Of a stretch of 64,000 nt of DNA, positions 14,044 through 28,421 are shown in pieces. The DNA is from Pseudomonas cichorii. Its GTDB lineage: Bacteria > Pseudomonadota > Gammaproteobacteria > Pseudomonadales > Pseudomonadaceae. The notes beneath the pieces were generated by a model. That model saw only the letters and a program-made list of their open reading frames with translations, was not told the origin of the DNA and did not search any database. Within the stretch, counting starts at the first letter, position 1. Each line of letters starts with the position of its first letter. Both the position numbers and the translations under genes were made by a program. Where the stretch lies: assembly GCF_018343775.1 (NCBI RefSeq), contig NZ_CP074349.1, forward strand, positions 2,036,001 to 2,100,000. The letters run 5' to 3'.

Positions 14044-14718
14044 TCAGACTTCGTCGGGGCTGCGCAGGTTGGTGACCTGGATGCGCTGTTCGCGGCGCTG
14101 TTCCTTTTGCGAAGGCATTTCGGCGCGGTAAACGCCTTGATCGCCGACGACCCAGGAAAGAGGGCGACGCTCCTGGCCAATGGATTCCTGCAGCAGCATC
14201 AAGCCTTGCAGAAATGCCTCTGGGCGGGGTGGGCAGCCGGGCACGTACACATCGACAGGAAGGAACTTGTCCACGCCCTGCACCACAGAGTAGATGTCGT
14301 ACATGCCACCGGAGTTGGCGCACGAACCCATGGAGATGACCCACTTGGGCTCAAGCATTTGCTCGTAGAGACGCTGGATGATCGGTGCCATCTTGATGAA
14401 GCAGGTCCCGGCAATAACCATGAAATCCGCCTGACGCGGCGATGCCCGGATGACTTCGGCGCCGAAGCGTGCGATGTCGTGGGGCGCCGTGAAGGCGGTG
14501 GTCATTTCCACATAGCAACACGACAGGCCGAAGTTGTACGGCCACAGGGAGTTTTTACGCCCCCAGTTGACCGCGCCGTTCAGCACGTCTTCAAGTTTGC
14601 CCATGTAGATGTTTTTGTGGACTTGATCTTCTAACGGATCGGAAACGGTTTCCCGTTTGCCGATTGGATACTGCTCATTAGGAGCATCCGGGTCGATCCT
14701 GGTGAGATTGTATTGCAT
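14044..14718 (-). CDS. nuoB: NADH-quinone oxidoreductase subunit B (cluster N2)
   Basis: Holds cluster N2, the last iron-sulfur centre before quinone. The four ligands are visible: the double cysteine in GLSCCYVEM, one in MGSCANSGG and one in VPGCPPRPE. Start set at ATG 14718 ([11 protein letters not shown], 224 residues) because a GAGG ribosome site lies just upstream; the frame also permits a TTG two codons earlier. The start is 10 bases from the nuoA stop. Confidence 0.96.
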   Translation of the reverse strand: MQYNLTRIDPDAPNEQYPIGKRETVSDPLEDQVHKNIYMGKLEDVLNGAVNWGRKNSLWPYNFGLSCCYVEMTTAFTAPHDIARFGAEVIRASPRQADFMVIAGTCFIKMAPIIQRLYEQMLEPKWVISMGSCANSGGMYDIYSVVQGVDKFLPVDVYVPGCPPRPEAFLQGLMLLQESIGQERRPLSWVVGDQGVYRAEMPSQKEQRREQRIQVTNLRSPDEV

Positions 14719-14728
14719 CGCCAAAGCC

Positions 14729-15142
14729 TCATTGTTTTAGCTTCGCTTGCCGTTTACGGCGACCTTCAGGAGCCCAATCCAGCGCTCCAACCCGCCATAG
14801 GTAGACAAGACCTGCCAACAGAATTGCTATGAAAACGAGTGCTTCGACGAATCCGGTCCAGCCGCTTTCGCGGACGGACACAGACCAGGCAAAGAGAAAA
14901 AGGGCTTCAATGTCGAAGATCACGAAGAGCATCGCGACCAGATAGAATTTTGCGGAGAGGCGCAGGCGTGCACTGCCGGTAGGCAGCATGCCGGATTCAA
15001 AAGGTTCGTTCTTGCTGCGACCCCAGGCCTTGCTTCCCAGCAGGCTTGAGACACCGAGCATGAAGGCACAAAGACCGACAACACCGAGAAGGAAAATGGC
15101 GAAGCCCCAGTTGTGGGCAATCAAACCTGTCGTTTCGGGCAT
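14729..15142 (-). CDS. nuoA: NADH-quinone oxidoreductase subunit A
   Basis: First gene of the nuo operon: a 137-residue membrane protein with three helices. The conserved acidic loop segment NEPFESGM and the helix with [14 protein letters not shown] identify it. The ATG at 15142 (MPETTGL) has AAGGA about nine bases upstream; the frame extends nine codons further to a TTG, which I did not use. Confidence 0.96.
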   Translation of the reverse strand: MPETTGLIAHNWGFAIFLLGVVGLCAFMLGVSSLLGSKAWGRSKNEPFESGMLPTGSARLRLSAKFYLVAMLFVIFDIEALFLFAWSVSVRESGWTGFVEALVFIAILLAGLVYLWRVGALDWAPEGRRKRQAKLKQ

Positions 15143-15542
15143 GCTGGCAGTCCTTGGAATAGAGAGCAAAGGTCTCTGTGCTTGATAAAGAGTGAGTCCG
15201 TGACGATATGTCGCAGAGGGAGCATCGGATTGATTTTATGTGCAAATACTTGGCAAGTAAATTTTCTACATCAAAATTATTTAATGAATGAATCGGAATC
15301 CGGGGACATGAAGGGCTGCAGGGCTTGCTGGCCGGGCATTGCCAAGGTTTTAACCATTTATTTTTCTTAATAGGGAAAAGCAATAAAAGGAAATTTGAAT
15401 GATAATTAATATCATTTGAATGAGCCTTTTTAGTTTGTCGGGGTGTTGGGTGCTCCTGCTCTATTTTATTAAGTCCTTACAGTTGTATCACGGCCAGCCT
15501 GATTAAAGGTTGTCCCGGATCAATGCCGGGTGCCTGACAGAA
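15143..15542 (-). promoter_or_regulatory. nuo operon upstream region with AT-rich palindrome
   Basis: No gene is visible in these 400 bases, which are markedly AT-rich from about 15225 to 15480. At 15398-15416 is a 19-base palindrome, AATGATA-ATTAA-TATCATT. It resembles a Fur box (14 of 19 positions of the E. coli consensus by my alignment). It overlaps a direct repeat ATTTGAATGA at 15393-15402 and 15414-15423. It lies about 256 bases before nuoA, so a promoter for nuoA is expected nearer the gene. The regulator is a guess. Confidence 0.45.
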
Positions 15543-15579
15543 AAGAACAGGCCGCCCGAGAGGAGGGCGGCCTGTTCTT
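15543..15579 (-). terminator. Terminator of aceA
   Basis: A perfect 15-base stem: 15543-15557 (AAGAACAGGCCGCCC) pairs with 15565-15579 around a 7-base loop. It is flanked by A-rich and T-rich tracts, 20 bases after the aceA stop on the minus strand. Confidence 0.85.
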
Positions 15580-15599
15580 GTTTTCAGCTGCTCCGCAGA

Positions 15600-16925
15600 T
15601 CAGTGGAACTGTTCTTCCTCGGTGGAGCCTGTCAGTGCGGTGACCGATGAGGTGCCGCCCTGAATCACGGTGGTCATGTCGTCAAAGTAGCCGGTGCCCA
15701 CTTCCTGCTGGTGAGCCACGAAGGTGTAGCCCTTGGCCGCGTCGGCGAACTCCTGTTCCTGCAGCTTTACGTAGGCCGTCATGTCGTTGCGGGCGTAGTC
15801 GTGCGCCAGATTGAACATGCTGTGCCACATATTGTGAATGCCGGCCAGGGTGATGAACTGGTGCTTGTAGCCCATGGCCGATAGCTCGCGCTGGAATTTG
15901 GCGATGGTGGCGTCGTCCAGATTCTTCTTCCAGTTGAAGGACGGCGAGCAGTTGTAGGAGAGCAACTGGTCGGGGTATTCCTTCTTGATGGCTTCGGCGA
16001 AGCGGCGTGCTTCGTCCAGATCCGGCTTGGCCGTTTCGCACCAGATCAGATCCGCATAAGGCGCGTAGGCCAGGCCGCGGGAGATGGCCTGATCCAGTCC
16101 GGCACGCACCTTGTAGAAACCTTCATGGGTGCGAGCGCCCGTGACGAAAGGCTTGTCGTAAGGGTCGCAGTCGGAGGTCAGCAGGTCGGCAGCGTTGGCG
16201 TCGGTACGGGCCAGGATGATGGTCGGTACGCCAGCGACGTCGGCAGCCAGGCGAGCGGCTACCAGTTTCTGCACGGCCTCCTGGGTCGGCACCAGCACTT
16301 TGCCGCCCATGTGGCCGCATTTCTTGACGGAGGCCAACTGGTCCTCGAAATGCACGCCTGCTGCACCGGCTTCGATCATGCTTTTCATCAGCTCATAAGC
16401 ATTCAGCACGCCACCAAAGCCTGCCTCGGCATCGGCCACGATCGGTGCGAAATAGTCGATATAGCCTTCATCGCCCGGGTTTTTGCCGGCTTTCCACTGG
16501 ATCTGGTCGGCACGGCGGAACGAGTTGTTGATGCGCTTGACCACGGTCGGGACCGAGTCCACCGGGTACAGCGACTGATCGGGGTACATGGATTCGGCGG
16601 AGTTGTTGTCGGCAGCAACCTGCCAGCCCGAGAGGTAGATCGCCTGTATGCCGGCCTTGACCTGTTGCACCGCCTGGCCGCCGGTCAGGGCGCCCATGCA
16701 GTTGACGAAGTCCTTGTCCGGGCGGAAAGACGGCTTGGCACCTTGCGTGACCAGATTCCAGAGCTTGTCTGCGCCCATTTTTGCGAAGGTGTGTTCAGGT
16801 TGAACCGAGCCACGCAAGCGGACGACATCAGCAGCAGAATAGGTACGGGTCACGTTTTTCCAGCGCGGATTTTCAGCCCAGTCTTTCTCGAGAGCCGCTA
16901 TTTGTTGTTCGCGTGTCAGTGCCAT
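15600..16925 (-). CDS. aceA: Isocitrate lyase
   Basis: Glyoxylate-shunt enzyme that cleaves isocitrate to glyoxylate and succinate; 441 residues. The catalytic loop [14 protein letters not shown] holds the active-site cysteine, and the substrate and metal region (DADAGFGG-type segment [27 protein letters not shown]) is intact. Start ATG at 16925 (MALTREQQ) has GAGG nine bases upstream. It competes for isocitrate with the two isocitrate dehydrogenases at 23.9-27.8 kb. It is monocistronic between a strong terminator and a 500-base leader region. Confidence 0.97.
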   Translation of the reverse strand: MALTREQQIAALEKDWAENPRWKNVTRTYSAADVVRLRGSVQPEHTFAKMGADKLWNLVTQGAKPSFRPDKDFVNCMGALTGGQAVQQVKAGIQAIYLSGWQVAADNNSAESMYPDQSLYPVDSVPTVVKRINNSFRRADQIQWKAGKNPGDEGYIDYFAPIVADAEAGFGGVLNAYELMKSMIEAGAAGVHFEDQLASVKKCGHMGGKVLVPTQEAVQKLVAARLAADVAGVPTIILARTDANAADLLTSDCDPYDKPFVTGARTHEGFYKVRAGLDQAISRGLAYAPYADLIWCETAKPDLDEARRFAEAIKKEYPDQLLSYNCSPSFNWKKNLDDATIAKFQRELSAMGYKHQFITLAGIHNMWHSMFNLAHDYARNDMTAYVKLQEQEFADAAKGYTFVAHQQEVGTGYFDDMTTVIQGGTSSVTALTGSTEEEQFH

Positions 16926-17432
16926 GGAGATAAACCTCATTGTCAGGTTTTGGTTGGAAGATCCTGCTCCGCCAAAACGCCTCGTTTATCGAAGGCACGG
17001 TAGATGGCTGCTCGCTGCTCAGAGATCGGCAATGGGCGCGGTGGCGACGGATGAGCGAAGGGCTCGAGAGGGGAAGGAGAAAGTCCGGATGGCCTGAGTG
17101 GGCACTTTGGCTCGTGGATGCCTTTGTGCTTCGCTCACAGGAGCTGTCCGATCAACCGTCAACGCTTCCGTCCCTTGGGACAACTTCGTTCCAGTCGTAA
17201 CCTTGTCAAACTGCCTTGTGGGCAGTCTCGACAGGAATCGGCTCAGGCTTAGAGCGTCGATCCTGAGGCTTTTTGAAGGCCTCTGATTAGCGGGAGCGAG
17301 GCAATCATGCCTCGCTGTTTTTTACCCGTCAAACGTTTTGTAGTGCTTTTTTATATTCACTACATATCTGTCTGGGTGCGACCGCCGGGTCACGAAAAGC
17401 CCCGCCGGTGCTGGCTTTTGGGCCATTGTCGA
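16926..17432. other. Region upstream of aceA, no protein gene; possible small RNA
   Basis: No convincing coding frame is present in these 507 bases. It must hold the aceA promoter. A rho-independent terminator on the plus strand at 17296-17322 has no protein gene before it, which suggests a short non-coding transcript read rightward from somewhere within about 17000-17296. No start site could be fixed by eye. Confidence 0.4.
17296..17322 (+). terminator. Orphan rho-independent terminator
   Basis: Perfect stem GCGAGGCA (17296-17303) / TGCCTCGC (17308-17315) with an ATCA loop, then TGTTTTTTA. There is no T run on the opposite side, so it points rightward, yet the gene to its right (17433-18173) is on the minus strand and none lies upstream on plus. 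Confidence 0.75.
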
Positions 17433-18173
17433 TTATTCAAGGCTTTCGACCTTGACTCGCAGAGTCATGTCGTCGCGGCCCTGGGTGGAATAGCGTTGAG
17501 CGATGCCGCGCTGATCGGCCACGGATTGATCGCTGGAGGCGGCCAGAGTGATCCATTCACCCAGTCGACCACTCACCTGACTGTCGGTGCTCTGAACCTT
17601 GATAGCGTCCGGACGCTCCTGGCTCAGGCGGTCACGATTGGTGCTGATGTTCAGGTGAACGATATCGCCGGTTACGCTGGCCGTGACATAGAAACCCTGA
17701 GTGACATTGCGATATTCGGTATTGCTCTGCGGGTAGCCATAACCGTCTGTGCGGGTGGTGGTCAGGGGAACGCTCTGGCCGGTCTGAATCAGGGCCGGCG
17801 TGCCTTCGGTGGCTTGCACTTGCTGGACGCCGCCGTCACGGCTGGAGGTGCCGTAGCTGATGATTCGTGAGGGATTGGCGCCGTTGGTGGTGCTGGTGGC
17901 ATTGTCGCTGGTGTCGACGCTGATGAGCAGGCGCTTGGGGGCCGTATCCAGTTGCGAGATCAGGGCGCGGAGTTCTTCGATCTTGCGCGATTCGGCATTG
18001 ACGATCAGCTGATTGCCGTAGGCGCTGACCGAACCGTCCGCTCCCAGAAAGGATTTGGCGACGGGTAGCAAGTCTGCGCTGGTGCGGTAGTTGAGCGGGA
18101 CGATTTCGGTGGCTGCCAGCGTGCAGGTGCTGAACGCGACAAGCAATGAGGTGAGCAGGGTACGTAACAACAT
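17433..18173 (-). CDS. Exported protein with secretin-type N-terminal domain
   Basis: 246 residues from ATG 18173 (GGAG seven bases upstream). Residues 1-20 form a signal peptide ending near TLAATEIVPL. The next ~70 residues (NYRTSADLLPVAKSFLG...LIVNAESRKIEELRALISQLDT) match the short N-domain of secretins, but there is no secretin channel domain after it. The rest is Ser/Thr/Asp-rich and probably beta-structured. Role unknown; a periplasmic location is inferred. It stands alone rather than with a secretion locus. Confidence 0.75.
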   Translation of the reverse strand: MLLRTLLTSLLVAFSTCTLAATEIVPLNYRTSADLLPVAKSFLGADGSVSAYGNQLIVNAESRKIEELRALISQLDTAPKRLLISVDTSDNATSTTNGANPSRIISYGTSSRDGGVQQVQATEGTPALIQTGQSVPLTTTRTDGYGYPQSNTEYRNVTQGFYVTASVTGDIVHLNISTNRDRLSQERPDAIKVQSTDSQVSGRLGEWITLAASSDQSVADQRGIAQRYSTQGRDDMTLRVKVESLE

Positions 18174-18360
18174 GTCCAATCTCCGCGATGGGCGCGTAAA
18201 AACCGAGTGTGCCACTTTGTCGGCCAGGGGTGGGTACAAGTTGAACGGGCAGATGGCAAAACGCCCCGGCATTCCCTGTCTGAGCATAGTCATGCCGCAG
18301 GAAAATGACGGGGCGTTGCGTTATGTAGTGCCTTTTAAAACGCCTACATAGTGGTCTGGA

Positions 18361-18783
18361 TCAGGCCTCGCGCACCATGTCGACGTGCGGCAGTCCGGCT
18401 TCGAGAAACTCGTCGCTGACCACGGTGAAACCAAAACGCTGGTAGAACGCAACGGCCTGAACCTGCGCACTGAGCTTTTGCTGCTTCAGGCCACGGGTCT
18501 GTGCTTCGTCGAGGATGGCGGTCAGCAGCATTTCACCGGCTTTCAGGCCGCGCCAGTCCTTGAGGACCGACAGGCGACCGATCTCGCCGTCCGGCAGCAG
18601 TCGGGCAGTACCGACGGCATAATCGCCTTCACGGGCCAGAAAATGTATGGCGTCGCTATCCTCCGAGTCCCATTCCAGTTCCGGTGGTACCGATTGCTCG
18701 GCAATGAACACGGCTTCACGAATACGCCGGATATCGGCGTTATTCTTCTGCCAGTCCGCGACGGATACAGTGATTTTATTCAT
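18361..18783 (-). CDS. GNAT-family N-acetyltransferase
   Basis: Small GNAT, 140 residues from ATG 18783 (MNKITVSVADWQK). The acetyl-CoA loop region IGRLSVLKDWRGLKAGEMLL follows the family pattern (V-x-x-x-x-R-G-x-x-x-G), and the end AVAFYQRFGFTVVSDEFLEAGLPHVDM is typical of ElaA/YjcF-like members. Substrate unknown. Its start overlaps the roxA stop by eight bases, so the two are probably co-transcribed and coupled. Confidence 0.88.
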   Translation of the reverse strand: MNKITVSVADWQKNNADIRRIREAVFIAEQSVPPELEWDSEDSDAIHFLAREGDYAVGTARLLPDGEIGRLSVLKDWRGLKAGEMLLTAILDEAQTRGLKQQKLSAQVQAVAFYQRFGFTVVSDEFLEAGLPHVDMVREA

Positions 18784-19942
18784 CGGCAAATCCCAGGCTT
18801 CCTTGTTTTACGAGTTCGCAAATCAGATTGCGTCCCTCTTCATCGGCCAGCCATTGGCCGAGGTTTTCGCTGTGCAGCGAATCGGCCGCACAAATCAATT
18901 TAAGCAGTTCACGCAGGCTGCCCGGCAAAAGACGACTCTGGCCGCTGGCAAACAGTAGCAGATCGTCATCAACTTCAGACCAGGCCAGGCGTGCGCTTGG
19001 GTTGCGAATGAGAACTGCGCCCTGTTCCAGGCTGTCGAGCAGGTCTTCTTCTTCCAGTTCCGGGCCTGTGACCAGTTCCGGATAGCGAGGCTCGGTCATG
19101 AATTGGCCAAACCAGGTCAGCAGCAGGCGTTCGTCGCTCATGTGCTCGGCCAGCAGGGCCTTGAGGCGATCAAGGGCGTCGTGCTGGATCTGGTGTGGAT
19201 CGCTGACCGGCTGTGCGTCGGCGTCCGTGTAGCGCTCTTCGTCCGGGATGAACTGGCTGAGGAAGTCGGTGAAGTGGGTCAGGACTTCGGCGGCGCTCGG
19301 GGCGCGGAAACCTACCGAGTAGGTCAGGCAGTCGTCCACGGCAACGCCGCAGTGGGCGAGGCGTGGTGGCAGATACAGCATGTCGCCGGGTTCCAGGGTC
19401 CACTCGTCGGTGGCCTGGAAGTCTGCGAGGATGCGCAGGTCGGCGTGCTGCAGCAGCGGGCTTTCGGAGTCGCACATCTGGCCGATCTGCCAATGGCGCT
19501 TGCCATGACCTTGCAGCAGGAAAACGTCGTAGTTGTCGAAGTGCGGACCGACGCTGCCGCCCGGTGCGGCGTAGCTGATCATGACATCGTCGATGCGCCA
19601 GCTTGGCAGGAAGCGGAAGTTCTCCAGCAATTCGCTGACTTCAGGTACGAACTGATCCACGGCCTGGACCAGAAGGGTCCATTCGCGCTCGGGCATCTTG
19701 CTGAAGTCGTCTTCGGAAAACGGGCCGCGACGCAGTTCCCATGGGCGCTCGCCGTTTTCGATGATCAGTCGGGATTCGACTTCTTCTTCCAGGGCAAGGC
19801 CGGCCAGTTCGTCAGGATCGATCGGGCTTTGGAAATCCGGCATCGCCTGACGGATCAGGAGGGGCTTTTTCTGCCAGTAGTCACGCAGGAAAACACGCGC
19901 GCTCATGCCGCCCAGAAGTTGAAGAGGAATATCAGGATTCAT
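18776..19942 (-). CDS. roxA: Ribosomal protein uL16 3-hydroxylase (JmjC-type)
   Basis: 388-residue cupin dioxygenase of the RoxA/YcfD family, which hydroxylates an arginine of ribosomal protein L16 using Fe(II), oxygen and 2-oxoglutarate. The iron ligands are visible: H-x-D in GPHFDNYD near residue 127, and the distal histidine in LPPRLAHCGVA. The C-terminal dimerisation and winged-helix part is full length. Start ATG 19942 (MNPDIPLQLLGG) is preceded by AAGGG. The gene follows purB after a terminator hairpin. Confidence 0.93.
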   Translation of the reverse strand: MNPDIPLQLLGGMSARVFLRDYWQKKPLLIRQAMPDFQSPIDPDELAGLALEEEVESRLIIENGERPWELRRGPFSEDDFSKMPEREWTLLVQAVDQFVPEVSELLENFRFLPSWRIDDVMISYAAPGGSVGPHFDNYDVFLLQGHGKRHWQIGQMCDSESPLLQHADLRILADFQATDEWTLEPGDMLYLPPRLAHCGVAVDDCLTYSVGFRAPSAAEVLTHFTDFLSQFIPDEERYTDADAQPVSDPHQIQHDALDRLKALLAEHMSDERLLLTWFGQFMTEPRYPELVTGPELEEEDLLDSLEQGAVLIRNPSARLAWSEVDDDLLLFASGQSRLLPGSLRELLKLICAADSLHSENLGQWLADEEGRNLICELVKQGSLGFADE

Positions 19943-19960
19943 TTGTAAGCCCTTGAAATG

Positions 19961-19983
19961 AAAACGCCCGGCACAGCCGGGCG
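19961..19983 (-). terminator. Terminator between purB and roxA
   Basis: CGCCCGGC (19965-19972) pairs with GCCGGGCG (19976-19983) around ACA, followed on the minus strand by TTTTC. It is placed 20 bases after purB, just before the roxA start. Confidence 0.8.
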
Positions 19984-20003
19984 TGTGCAAAAGTTGCTGC
20001 GGG

Positions 20004-22125
<2,122 letters not shown>

Positions 22126-22126
<1 letters not shown>

Positions 22127-23256
22127 CAACGCTTGTCCTTGCTTTTCCAGGGTTCGGCTATTTCGATCACGCCGCCCCCCAGGCAGATTTCGCCGTCATA
22201 GAACACCACGGACTGACCGGGTGTCACGGCGCGCTGCGGTTCATCGAATAGGGCGCGGTAGCCATCGGCAGTCTTTTCCAGCGTGCAGTGCTGGTCGCCC
22301 TGGCGATAACGTACCTTGGCGGTCAGTTTCTTCGGGCTGCTCAGGTCGATGGGGTTGACCCAGTAGATCTGCGAGGTGACCAGAGCCTGGGAAAACAGCC
22401 AGGGATGATCGTTACCCTGGCCGACGATCAGTTCGTTGTGTTCCAGGTCCTTGACCAGTACATACCAGGGATCATCGCTTGCGTCCTTCAGTCCGCCGAT
22501 ACCCAGGCCCTGGCGCTGACCGATGGTGTGGTACATCAGGCCGTTGTGGCGACCGATGACTTCGCCTTCGGTGGTCTTGATCTCGCCGGGCTGGGCAGGG
22601 AGGTACTGGCGCAGGAAATCCGTGAAGCGGCGTTCACCGATAAAGCAGATGCCGGTGGAGTCTTTCTTCTTGGCCGTCGCCAGACCGTGTTTCTCGGCAA
22701 TGGCGCGTACTTCCGGTTTCTCCAGCTCGCCGACCGGGAACAGGGTGCGGGCGATCTGTTCGCCGCCCACGGCGTGCAGGAAATAGCTCTGGTCCTTGTT
22801 CGGGTCCAGGCCCTTGAGCAGTTCGGTGCGGCCGTCGATGTCGCGGCGGCGTACGTAATGGCCGGTGGCAATCAGGTCTGCGCCCAGCATCAGGGCGTAG
22901 TCAAGGAAGGCCTTGAACTTGATTTCCCGGTTGCAAAGGATATCCGGGTTAGGCGTGCGACCGGCCTTGTACTCTTCCAGGAAGTGCTCGAACACGTTGT
23001 CCCAGTACTCGGCGGCGAAGTTGGCGGTGTGCAGCTTTATGCCGATCTTGTCGCACACGGCCTGGGCGTCTGCCAGGTCTTCTCGGGCAGTGCAGTATTC
23101 CGTTCCGTCGTCTTCTTCCCAGTTCTTCATGAACAAGCCTTCCACCTGATAACCCTGCTCCATGAGCAGGACAGCGGAAACGGATGAGTCCACGCCGCCG
23201 GACATGCCGACTATGACGCGCTTGTTTTCTGGGTTGCAGTGGGCTGGATCACGCAT
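22126..23256 (-). CDS. mnmA: tRNA-uridine 2-sulfurtransferase
   Basis: Makes 2-thiouridine at wobble position 34 of tRNA-Lys, -Glu and -Gln. 376 residues with the PP-loop ATP motif [11 protein letters not shown] at residue 16, the catalytic cysteine in [12 protein letters not shown], and the second cysteine in [13 protein letters not shown]. Sulfur is delivered by TusE, encoded here at 43.1-43.4 kb. ATG start at 23256; overlaps hflD downstream by one base. Confidence 0.97.
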
Positions 23257-23316
23257 GGGAGTTCAATGGGTGGCCTTGAAAAGGACGCGATTCTATCAGG
23301 CTGAGGGCGTCGAGTC

Positions 23317-23763
23317 TCACGCCTTGTCGCGCAGCAGGGCAAGACTGAAGTGTTCGGCATTCAGATAATCGTCCACACACCGCATGACCAGCTCGCTGCG
23401 CCAGCGATGCTGCTGGGTCATGAGTTCATCACGAGTCATCCAGACCGGGCCGACTATGCCCTCGTCCAGAGCGTATTCGGGATGATGGCGCAGGGCCTTG
23501 GCTGCAAAGCAGATGCGCTGGTAGGTCACGCCATTGCTGGGCGCTGTATACAGGTAGATACCGATCACGCTGGTCAGTTCGACATCCCAGCCGGTTTCTT
23601 CAAGGGTTTCGCGCACGGCTGCGTGTTGCAGGCTTTCGTTTGGGTCCAGATGCCCGGCAGGTTGGTTGAGTACCTTTTGTCCGCCCTTGATTTCTTCGAC
23701 GAACAGGAAGCGGCCCTGATCTTCGACGATCGTGGCGACGGTAACGTGGGCTTGCCATTCCAT
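23317..23763 (-). CDS. nudJ: Nudix hydrolase, NudJ-like phosphatase
   Basis: 148 residues with a complete Nudix box: G-x5-E-x7-RETLEETGW starting at GHLDPNESLQ near residue 38. In the family these enzymes hydrolyse thiamin pyrophosphate precursors or nucleoside di/triphosphates; the substrate is not determined by sequence. It lies 60 bases upstream of mnmA on the same strand, the same neighbourhood as in other pseudomonads, so co-transcription is likely. Confidence 0.9.
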   Translation of the reverse strand: MEWQAHVTVATIVEDQGRFLFVEEIKGGQKVLNQPAGHLDPNESLQHAAVRETLEETGWDVELTSVIGIYLYTAPSNGVTYQRICFAAKALRHHPEYALDEGIVGPVWMTRDELMTQQHRWRSELVMRCVDDYLNAEHFSLALLRDKA

Positions 23764-23860
23764 AATGTTGCTACTCGTGTATTGGGGGAGGAGGTGTAAT
23801 ACCCATCAGTCAGGCACAAAAAAACGTGTAGGAGGGCGGCTTTTCTCTGGTCGGAAATAC

Positions 23861-23889
23861 AAAAGCCCCGGTGCGTGGCCGGGGCTTTT
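23861..23889 (-). terminator. Terminator of idh
   Basis: AAAAGCCCCGG (23861-23871) pairs with CCGGGGCTTTT (23879-23889). It lies 30 bases after the monomeric isocitrate dehydrogenase stop. Confidence 0.88.
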
Positions 23890-23918
23890 GCAGATCATGT
23901 GTCTGACCGGTTTGCCAC

Positions 23919-26585
<2,667 letters not shown>

Positions 26586-27842
26586 ATGGCATATCAAAAA
26601 ACAAGAATCCCCGCCGTCGGTGAGAAGATCACTGTCAACGCAGACCACTCCTTGAATGTCCCCGATAACCCGATCATTCCCTTTATAGAAGGGGATGGGA
26701 TTGGCATCGATATCACGCCGGTCATGATCAAGGTGGTCGATGCGGCCGTCAGCAAGGCCTATGGCGAAAAGCGCAGGATTTCCTGGATGGAAGTCTATGC
26801 CGGAGAGAAGGCGACCCGGATTTACGATCCTGATACCTGGCTGCCTCAGGAAACCCTGGATGCGGTGCGGGAGTACGTGGTTTCCATCAAGGGCCCTCTG
26901 ACCACGCCGGTCGGAGGCGGCATTCGCTCTCTGAACGTTGCCTTGCGCCAGCAACTGGATCTGTATGTCTGCCTGAGGCCGGTTCGCTGGTTCGAGGGCG
27001 TGCCTAGCCCGGTCAAGAAACCTGGCGATGTGAACATGACGATCTTTCGTGAAAATTCCGAAGACATTTATGCCGGGATCGAATGGAAGGCCGGATCTCC
27101 CGAGGCGACCAAGGTTATTCGATTTCTCAAGGAAGAGATGGGTGTCACGAAAATCCGCTTTGACGAGGATTGCGGTATCGGGGTCAAGCCGGTTTCCCGG
27201 GAGGGCACCCGGCGTCTGGCACGCAAGGCGTTGCAGTATGTGGTCGACAATGACAGCGACTCGCTGACCATTGTGCATAAAGGCAACATCATGAAATTTA
27301 CCGAAGGGGCCTTCAAGGAGTGGGCCTATGAGGTGGCCGCCGAAGAGTTTGGGGCGACGTTGCTGGAGGGTGGCCCGTGGATGCAGTTCACGAACGCCCG
27401 CACCGGCAAGAATGTGACCGTCAAGGATGCCATCGCCGATGCGATGCTTCAGCAGATCCTGTTACGCCCGGCTGACTATGATGTCATCGCAACGCTGAAT
27501 CTCAACGGCGACTACCTTTCCGACGCGCTGGCTGCCGAGGTGGGAGGGATCGGTATTGCGCCGGGAGCCAATCTTTCTGACACCGTGGCCATGTTCGAGG
27601 CGACGCACGGGACAGCGCCTAAATATGCTGGCAAGGATCAGGTCAATCCGGGTTCTCTGATTCTGTCTGCCGAAATGATGTTGCGGCATATGGGATGGGT
27701 TGAGGCGGCCGATCTGATTATCAAAGGCACTAATGGTGCGATTGCTGCAAAAACTGTTACTTATGATTTCGAGCGATTGATGGAGGGCGCAACTCTGCTC
27801 TCATCGTCAGCATTCGGCGATGCCTTGATCGCGCACATGTGA
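26586..27842 (+). CDS. icd: Isocitrate dehydrogenase [NADP], dimeric type
   Basis: 418-residue homologue of E. coli Icd. The phosphorylatable active-site serine lies in [16 protein letters not shown], so regulation by the AceK kinase/phosphatase is possible as in E. coli. Substrate and cofactor regions (EGDGIG near the N-terminus; [18 protein letters not shown] near residue 340) are intact. Start ATG 26586 has CGGAG six bases upstream; the open frame extends 14 codons further but lacks a good site. Ends at a strong terminator. Confidence 0.97.
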   Translation: MAYQKTRIPAVGEKITVNADHSLNVPDNPIIPFIEGDGIGIDITPVMIKVVDAAVSKAYGEKRRISWMEVYAGEKATRIYDPDTWLPQETLDAVREYVVSIKGPLTTPVGGGIRSLNVALRQQLDLYVCLRPVRWFEGVPSPVKKPGDVNMTIFRENSEDIYAGIEWKAGSPEATKVIRFLKEEMGVTKIRFDEDCGIGVKPVSREGTRRLARKALQYVVDNDSDSLTIVHKGNIMKFTEGAFKEWAYEVAAEEFGATLLEGGPWMQFTNARTGKNVTVKDAIADAMLQQILLRPADYDVIATLNLNGDYLSDALAAEVGGIGIAPGANLSDTVAMFEATHGTAPKYAGKDQVNPGSLILSAEMMLRHMGWVEAADLIIKGTNGAIAAKTVTYDFERLMEGATLLSSSAFGDALIAHM

Positions 27843-27861
27843 AGCCGGTGCTGCGACGCAG

Positions 27862-27897
27862 CAGCCAGTTCAGTCATCCTGAACTGGCTGTTTCTTT
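27862..27897 (+). terminator. Terminator of icd
   Basis: CAGCCAGTTCAG (27862-27873) pairs perfectly with CTGAACTGGCTG (27879-27890), followed by TTTCTTTA. Confidence 0.88.
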
Positions 27898-27923
27898 ATG
27901 GCTGGCGTATGTGGTGGTCTGCT

Positions 27924-28196
27924 TCAGGCCGACACATTAGCTGGCTTTTGTGCTGCGCTTGAAGCATCTGCGGATGTTGGAGCAGTAGCTGTGGACGCAG
28001 ACGAGATATTCACGGCATGTAATCCCTTGGGGCCTTGAATGATCTCGAATTGGACCGGTTGGCCTGCCTTGAGCGTTTTGTAGCCATCCATTTGTATGGC
28101 TGAATAATGAGCAAACAGATCTTCATCTCTGCCATCGGCAAGAATAAATCCGTAGCCTTTTGCATTATTGAACCACTTGACTTTACCACTGAGCAT
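27924..28196 (-). CDS. cspD: Cold-shock-domain protein CspD
   Basis: 90 residues. The cold-shock domain fills residues 1-67 with RNP1-type KGYGFI and RNP2-type DLFAHYSAI motifs; the tail is Ala/Ser/Thr-rich. CspD binds single-stranded nucleic acid and inhibits replication in E. coli. ATG 28196 is preferred because AGAGGG lies eight bases upstream; a second ATG two codons earlier is too close to that site. Divergent from clpS, the standard pairing in pseudomonads. Confidence 0.94.
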   Translation of the reverse strand: MLSGKVKWFNNAKGYGFILADGRDEDLFAHYSAIQMDGYKTLKAGQPVQFEIIQGPKGLHAVNISSASTATAPTSADASSAAQKPANVSA

Positions 28197-28421
28197 AGCC
28201 ATATCCCTCTGCAAAGGACTCCGTCTGGAGTATCATCCACCTCAATCCGCCTGGCCTAAAAAAATTTTGGTTGACTGCGCGGACCCTTTTTACCCAATGT
28301 GGGCTCTATTGTTTGTAACACCGATTAGCTGATAGTCAAGGTCATGCAGCGGTCTATGTGAAAACCGGTCAGGCTGCGACTAAATTATTCAATCCGCTCT
28401 TTACACGAACCTTTCTTTACC

